Below are positions 59,807-64,000 of a stretch of DNA of 64,000 nucleotides, piece after piece (position 1 is the first letter of the stretch; the number at the start of each line of letters is the position of its first letter). Below the pieces are notes generated by a model that was given only the letters and a program-made list of their open reading frames with translations, was not told the DNA's origin and did not search any database. Source of the stretch: JBDIAG01 sp047974565 (GTDB lineage Bacteria > Actinomycetota > Actinomycetes > Actinomycetales > CAWJMD01); NCBI GenBank assembly GCA_047974565.1, contig JBKECN010000096.1:62001-126000 (forward strand), read 5' to 3'. A program made the translations under genes and the position numbers.

Positions 59807-60385
59807 TTACCACCGTCCGGGTGCGTAAGGCTGCGCCCACAGCGTCACGGTGAGAGTGACTGCCTTGAACCAGGCCTGGTGCATCGCGTCCACATCGTCA
59901 TCAGGGCCGGCCCCCTCGGCCAGGAAACCCCGAATGGTCGCCGTGATCGGCACCACGAAGGCGATGAGATAACGCAATGCGATGTGTCCGTGCGCGGTGG
60001 CGATCGAGTCCGTACGGCCCATCAGATCGGTGTGCCGGCGAGCGATCTCATACTGGTAGTTGAGCCATTCACGGTCCCAGTCGCGGGTCGTCAGGTCGCT
60101 GATCCAGCGGCCGAAGCGCAACCGGACAGCGGCCAGGTACTCCGGCGAGGGTTCGCCGCGCGGACCGTCGAAGTACGTCACCAGGTGTGGGTGTGAACCG
60201 ACGAATCCGTACCAGAGATCGAGGATGTCGTCGATGCGCGGGGTGAGGAGTTCTCCGGCGCGCCGCAAGGCGACGCCGTCGTCGTCGGTCCACAGCACAG
60301 TGGCCAGGAGGAGATCGAGCTCCTCACTGCTCACCGGCGAGGCGTCGAGGGACTCGTCGTAGGTGTAACCGGGTGGGTGGGCCAT
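59807..60385 (-). CDS. protoglobin-family haem protein
   Basis: 192 aa from ATG 60385 with GAGGAGAGG upstream. IPGYTYDES-like start (PPGYTYDESLDASPVS), WTDDDGVALRRAGELLTP, LWYGFVGSHPHLV, NYQYEIARRHTDLMG, all match single-domain protoglobins; the proximal His is expected in EIARRH. They bind O2, CO or NO; role unknown. The gene is followed at 59 bases by the cysteine-rich MarR gene. Confidence 0.85.
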   Translation of the reverse strand: MAHPPGYTYDESLDASPVSSEELDLLLATVLWTDDDGVALRRAGELLTPRIDDILDLWYGFVGSHPHLVTYFDGPRGEPSPEYLAAVRLRFGRWISDLTTRDWDREWLNYQYEIARRHTDLMGRTDSIATAHGHIALRYLIAFVVPITATIRGFLAEGAGPDDDVDAMHQAWFKAVTLTVTLWAQPYAPGRW

Positions 60386-60453
60386 GGCCTCTCCTCGGGT
60401 CGCCTGCGTGCGTGGTCGTCTGTCCACGTCGCAGTGGTTGCCGTTGACAACTA

Positions 60454-60483
60454 CATAGGAAGCCTATGCATATGGTTCCTATG
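60454..60483. promoter_or_regulatory. inverted repeat upstream of protoglobin
   Basis: CATAGGAA (60454-60461) and TTCCTATG (60476-60483) with a palindromic TATGCATA-like centre. Lies 69 bases upstream of the protoglobin start; fits a MarR operator. TTGACA at 60444 may belong to a promoter on the plus strand. Confidence 0.65.
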
Positions 60484-60485
60484 GG

Positions 60486-60936
60486 TCAAGACCTGCACCG
60501 GAGCGCGGTCCTCACAGGTTGGAGCGCCTGGCTGGGTTGGAGCGCCTACACCAGACCCCGTCGGCAACCACATGCGCAACCAAAGCCACACTGGCACCTG
60601 GAGTGACGCTCGGCGCGGCAGGTGGCACGGACATCTCGCGGCCACGGGCGCACCTTTGTGACCAGGGTGACGTTTGGCCACCCGGCGACGCCGCCACCGA
60701 CCAAGCCAGCCGGCACCTGGTGACCAAGGAACCGCCCCAGACCAGCCCAACCCAGCCCAGTGAACACTTTTGCGTCTGTGGGACGCGTTTCCGTGGATTG
60801 GATCGCGCCGCTGGGTTGGGCCACCCGGTTGCCCGCTCGGGCGCTACCGTTCTCAGGGCAGCCCGCCGGTGTGATGCCAGCGGAAGCCGTGCGTCCTGTC
60901 CGCAGCCCGAGGGCTCGGGTTCTCCTGGAGGTGGCC
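60486..60936. other. non-coding stretch before the second SDR gene
   Basis: 450 bases with no gene I can support. TTGGAGCGCCT occurs twice, at about 60517 and 60535. Long open frames on both strands here have no family likeness. Confidence 0.5.
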
Positions 60937-61701
60937 ATGAAGGTGCCGCAGACGTCCGCCATCGTCACCGGTGGGGCGTCCGGGCTCGGCGAAGCGACGG
61001 TGCGTCGCCTGCTCGCCGACCAAGCCTGGGTGATCATCGCGGATCTGCCCGCGAGCCCGGGCCAGACGCTGGCAGCCGAGCTCGGCGAGCGGGCTGAGTT
61101 CGTGCCCACCGACGTGACCGACGAGGCCCAGGTGCAGACCGCCATCGACCGAGCCAGCGAGCGGGGGCCATTGCGGACCGCGGTGAGCTGCGCCGGAGTC
61201 GCCAACAGCATCCGCACGGTCGCTCGGGACGGCTCGCCGTTCCCGCTGGCGGACTTCACCCGGGTCATCACCATCAACCTCATCGGGACGTTCAACGTCA
61301 TCCGGCTGGCCGCCGCAGCGATGGCCGAGCTCGACCCGGTGGACGGTGAGCGCGGCGTCATCGTCAACACCGCCTCAATTGCCGCCTTCGATGGCCAGAT
61401 CGGGCAGGCCGCCTACAGCGCCTCGAAGGCCGGTGTGGCGGGGATGACCCTGCCGATCGCCCGAGACCTCGCCCAGCGGCTGATCCGGGTGGTGACGATC
61501 GCCCCGGGCCTCTTCCACACCCCACTGCTGGCCAGCCTCCCCGCCGAGGCGATCGAGGCACTCGGCGCTTCGGTGCCACATCCCAGCCGGCTCGGCGATC
61601 CGAGCGAGTTCGCCAGCCTGGTGAGCCATGCGGTCGACAATCCGATGCTCAACGGTGAGGTGATTCGCCTCGACGGCGCGATTCGGATGCAACCCAGGTA
61701 G
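60937..61701 (+). CDS. SDR oxidoreductase, 3-hydroxyacyl-CoA dehydrogenase type II-like
   Basis: 254 aa from ATG 60937 with TGGAGG; the frame is open 59 codons upstream without a site. TGGASGLGEATVRRLL cofactor loop, SCAGVANSI, NTASIAAFDGQIGQAAYSAS with catalytic Ser and Tyr, then Lys. The FDGQIGQAAYSASK run is characteristic of the HSD17B10 type, which oxidises 3-hydroxyacyl-CoA or steroids. Stands alone between protoglobin and gcvH. Confidence 0.88.
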   Translation: MKVPQTSAIVTGGASGLGEATVRRLLADQAWVIIADLPASPGQTLAAELGERAEFVPTDVTDEAQVQTAIDRASERGPLRTAVSCAGVANSIRTVARDGSPFPLADFTRVITINLIGTFNVIRLAAAAMAELDPVDGERGVIVNTASIAAFDGQIGQAAYSASKAGVAGMTLPIARDLAQRLIRVVTIAPGLFHTPLLASLPAEAIEALGASVPHPSRLGDPSEFASLVSHAVDNPMLNGEVIRLDGAIRMQPR

Positions 61702-61873
61702 GTCAGGCCCCGCCCGACCCCGCCGCTTCGCTAGGCTCGCAACCGGTCGATCGATCCGATCCCCAGTGCCTCGACCGGGGCGCTCGGCACTGACTGTCGA
61801 GCGTCGGCTTCAGCACCAGAACCGACCGCACACACGGGCGCCGTGCACGGCGCCAGGCCACCCGGAGGAACCC

Positions 61874-62260
61874 ATGGCAGAACTCGAGTACCCGTCCACC
61901 CTGCGATACACCGCCGAGCACGAGTGGGCGAGGGTCGACGGCGAGGAGGTCGTCGTCGGCATCACGGCCTTCGCGCAGGACTCTCTCGGAGACGTCGTCT
62001 TCGTCGACCTACCGGAGGTCGGTACCGAGGTCGAACCCGGTCAGTCCTGTGGCGAGATCGAGTCGACCAAGTCCGTCTCGGATCTGTATGCGCCTGTACG
62101 AGGCACCGTGACCAGGGTCAATGCCGCCTTGGAGGACTCGCCCGACAACGTCAACTCTGACCCGTACGGAGAGGGCTGGCTGTACGCCGTCACGCCCGCC
62201 GACTCCGCAGATGTGGACGCCCTGCTCGACGCCGACGCCTACCAGGCGCAACTCGACTGA
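61874..62260 (+). CDS. gcvH: glycine cleavage system H protein
   Basis: 128 aa, ATG with CGGAGGAA upstream. Lipoyl carrier: YTAEHEWARVDGEEVVVGIT, the lipoylated Lys in EIESTKSVSDLYAPVRG near residue 64, and NSDPYGEGWLYAV. It shuttles the aminomethyl group between GcvP, GcvT and Lpd. gcvP/gcvT are not nearby. Its position before garA and ftsR is conserved in mycobacteria and relatives. No glycine riboswitch was seen upstream. Confidence 0.96.
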   Translation: MAELEYPSTLRYTAEHEWARVDGEEVVVGITAFAQDSLGDVVFVDLPEVGTEVEPGQSCGEIESTKSVSDLYAPVRGTVTRVNAALEDSPDNVNSDPYGEGWLYAVTPADSADVDALLDADAYQAQLD

Positions 62261-62395
62261 GGCCCTCGCAGGTTCGCCGCCCACCAGGGCGGGGCGTCGT
62301 CGGGTGTCTGAGGTCAGGCCGGCCGGAACCGGCCCGCCACCCTTTCGGTGGAGCCTGCCCAGATTTCGACGAGAAAGCCCTCCCCAGGCATTGGT

Positions 62396-62418
62396 CTAAC
62401 CCTGGCGTCGAGGGTTAG
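62396..62418. promoter_or_regulatory. perfect inverted repeat before the FHA gene
   Basis: CTAACCCT (62396-62403) and AGGGTTAG (62411-62418), 7-base spacer, about 55 bases before the start. Candidate operator in the promoter of the garA-ftsR pair. Confidence 0.65.
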
Positions 62419-62472
62419 GGTGGTGCTTCGATCAGGTCCGACTGGGCCCGGGGAACCACGATGGGAGGTCGG

Positions 62473-62925
62473 ATGTCTGAGCACACTCCGGGGCATGATG
62501 CACCCAGGCATGGCGCCGCATCAGGAGCCAGTGACACCACTCGCACCTTCTCACCCGTACAGGACGTCGACTCCGGTCAACTGAGCCCGGACGATCTGGC
62601 CGCCATCAAGGCGCTACCGGACGGCAGCGCCCTGCTCATCGTCTCAAGGGGTCCCAACACCGGCTCCCGGTTCCTGCTCGATTCCGAGCGCACGTCGGCC
62701 GGGCGGCACACCAGCAGCGAGATCTTCCTCGACGATGTCACAGTGTCTCGTCGGCACGCCGAGTTCGTCCGGGACGGGGCCAGTTTCAGCGTTCGTGACG
62801 TGGGCAGCCTCAACGGCACCTACGTCAATCGGGAGCGGGTCGACGGCTGTGCACTGCGCTCCGGGGACGAGGTCCAGATCGGCCGCTTCCGGATGACCTT
62901 CCACCTGCACCCGGAGCGGTCGTGA
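62473..62925 (+). CDS. garA: FHA-domain protein, GarA/OdhI-like
   Basis: 150 aa from ATG 62473 (GGGAGG upstream); ATG 62461 is less well placed. FHA domain from about 55: GRHTSSEIFLDDVTVSRRHAEF, VRDVGSLNGTYVNRERVD. The N-terminal tail contains DTTRTF, equivalent in place to the ETTSV phospho-switch of GarA. GarA/OdhI inhibit 2-oxoglutarate dehydrogenase and glutamate dehydrogenase when unphosphorylated. Overlaps the regulator gene by GTGA. Confidence 0.9.
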   Translation: MSEHTPGHDAPRHGAASGASDTTRTFSPVQDVDSGQLSPDDLAAIKALPDGSALLIVSRGPNTGSRFLLDSERTSAGRHTSSEIFLDDVTVSRRHAEFVRDGASFSVRDVGSLNGTYVNRERVDGCALRSGDEVQIGRFRMTFHLHPERS

Positions 62926-63644
62926 GCCAAGCCGCGCGCAGCGGTAGCGGACGCCGGTTGCTCAGCATCGGCGAGGTGCTGTCCCGGCTGCAGCCGGATT
63001 TCCCGGATCTGACCCACTCCAAGGTGCGTTTTCTCGAGTCGAGTGGCCTGGTCGAGCCGCGGCGGACCGCCAGCGGCTACCGCAAGTTCACCGAGAGCGA
63101 CATCGAACGGATCCGGCTGATCCTGGTGCTCCAGCGCGACCACTACATGCCGCACAAGGCCATCAAGGAGTACTTGGACGCCCAGGACCGCGGCCTCAAC
63201 CCGAGCCTGTCCCCGCGTGAGGTGCCGGTGGCACCCACCCCCACGATGCCGACGGTCGACGTCGGTGCGTCCCGGCGCACCACCATGCGGCTGCGGCCGG
63301 CCGAACTCGCGGCTACCGCGGGAGTGGACACCAAGACCGTCTCCAACCTGGAGACCTTCGGCCTGATCCGAGCGTCCTCGGCTGGCTACTACGACGCCGA
63401 CGCCGTCGAGGTGGCCACCTTGGCCGGGCAGTTGTCGCACTTCGGTATCGAGCCACGTCACCTGAGGCTGTTCCGGATCGCCGCCGACCGCGAGATCAGC
63501 CTGATCGAACAGGTGACCTCGCCCGGACGGCACCGCTCGGAGGATGGCGCCGCGCAGGCCGACGAGGCGGCCCGGGAGATCGCCGGTGTCTGCCTCCAAT
63601 TGCACACCGCACTGGTGCGCACCGCACTGGCCCAGCTCAGCTGA
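62922..63644 (+). CDS. ftsR: MerR-family regulator, FtsR-like
   Basis: 240 aa, GTG start in the garA overlap. HTH: LLSIGEVLSRLQPDFPDLTH, SKVRFLESSGLVEPRRTASG YRKF (shown in parts), then a second HTH-like region (LAATAGVDTKTVSNLETFGL). It corresponds in context to Rv1828 and Cg1631 (FtsR), an activator of ftsZ in corynebacteria. The role in this organism is inferred. Confidence 0.88.
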   Translation: MSQAARSGSGRRLLSIGEVLSRLQPDFPDLTHSKVRFLESSGLVEPRRTASGYRKFTESDIERIRLILVLQRDHYMPHKAIKEYLDAQDRGLNPSLSPREVPVAPTPTMPTVDVGASRRTTMRLRPAELAATAGVDTKTVSNLETFGLIRASSAGYYDADAVEVATLAGQLSHFGIEPRHLRLFRIAADREISLIEQVTSPGRHRSEDGAAQADEAAREIAGVCLQLHTALVRTALAQLS

Positions 63645-63686
63645 GGGCCCACCGTCCGGGCCTGGTTCATCGGGGCACCGAGAGTT

Positions 63687-63698
63687 GAGTGCGCACTC
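63687..63698. promoter_or_regulatory. 12-base palindrome before the DUF151 gene
   Basis: GAGTGCGCACTC, a perfect palindrome 38 bases before the GTG. Possible operator; no matching promoter pair could be assigned. Confidence 0.4.
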
Positions 63699-63736
63699 GC
63701 CCAGCCCTGTTGAGTCCGCTGGGCTACAGTCACAGA

Positions 63737-64000
63737 GTGCGCGAACTAGAGGTCGTCGGTGTCCGCGTGGAGATGCCCTCCCGCACCCCGATCGTGCTGC
63801 TGCGGGAGCGAGGTGGTGGTCGGTATCTGCCCATCTGGGTTGGCTCGGCCGAAGCCAGCGCCATCGCGCTGGCTCAACAGGGCGTCGTCCCGCCACGGCC
63901 GTTGACCCACGATCTCCTCGCGGACGTGGTGGCCGCGTTGGGCCGCGACCTGTCCGAGGTGCGGATCGTCGAGGTGCGCGACAACGTCTTCTACGCCGAA
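63737..64000 (+). CDS. bifunctional nuclease family (DUF151) protein, partial
   Basis: Begins at GTG 63737 and runs off the window after 88 codons. VRELEVVGVRVEMPSRTPIV, LLRERGGGRYLPIWVGSAEA and ASAIALAQQGVVPPRPLTHD are the DUF151 signature. The gene follows garA-ftsR as Rv1829 does in mycobacteria. Enzymatic activity (DNase/RNase) is claimed for plant members only. Confidence 0.9.
   Translation, partial: MRELEVVGVRVEMPSRTPIVLLRERGGGRYLPIWVGSAEASAIALAQQGVVPPRPLTHDLLADVVAALGRDLSEVRIVEVRDNVFYAE

Overview
The window is a high-GC, densely coded bacterial chromosome segment that I read as actinobacterial. The evidence is the gene neighbourhoods xerD-parA-scpA-scpB-rsuA/rluB, tyrA-cmk-der and gcvH-garA-ftsR-DUF151, frequent GTG starts, ATGA/GTGA stop-start overlaps, an F420-type luciferase-like remnant and a GarA-type FHA protein. 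The family or genus cannot be fixed from the sequence alone. I saw no CRISPR array, rRNA gene or intact insertion sequence.

Layout. 0-6.1 kb: an OsmC-like protein and a very long single-chain biotin-dependent acyl-CoA carboxylase. 6.3-15.5 kb: a tightly overlapping recC-recB-recD operon. 15.7-18.2 kb: two NERD-like membrane-anchored proteins and a lipoprotein metalloprotease. 18.4-22.8 kb: a sirtuin, an NrtR-like regulator, a RlmA-type rRNA methyltransferase and a spermidine-synthase-like protein. 23-28.1 kb: chromosome organisation genes (xerD, parA, scpA, scpB) and a pseudouridine synthase. 28.3-32.1 kb: pntA-pntB transhydrogenase and a phasin-like protein with an internal duplication. 32.6-36.4 kb: tyrA, cmk and der.

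At 36.52 kb lies a complete tRNA-Pro(GGG). From there to 50.4 kb the DNA is an array of at least two tandem integrative elements. The 3' half of the tRNA, together with the terminator after it, recurs at 44.46 kb and 50.34 kb, and three tyrosine-integrase remnants accompany the repeats. The cargo is small regulator/enzyme modules (VOC+WYL, RidA+WYL, TetR+SDR, TetR+MFS), a PIN toxin-antitoxin pair, a Fic pair with a VbhA-like antitoxin, and many decayed genes (dprA, KAP NTPase, VirB4-like ATPase, DUF488, AhpD-like). The accessory zone seems to continue to about 55.3 kb with a GntR/ABC cassette, a luciferase-like remnant and an XRE + AbiEii-like nucleotidyltransferase pair.

55.3-61.7 kb holds ordinary accessory metabolism and regulation (FAD monooxygenase, MDR oxidoreductase, AraC, DUF2000, MarR, protoglobin, SDR). 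61.9 kb to the end returns to core genes: gcvH, a GarA-like FHA protein, a MerR/FtsR regulator and the start of a DUF151 protein, which is cut by the window edge.

The most interesting parts are the tRNA-Pro element array, in which the attachment repeat carries a terminator hairpin that also contains the integrase stop codon; two independent WYL modules built on near-identical operator architecture; three two-gene toxin-antitoxin-like cassettes, two of them preceded by symmetric or iterated operator candidates; and the NERD-like gene pair. All functional calls rest on my reading of motifs and context; no database search was run.
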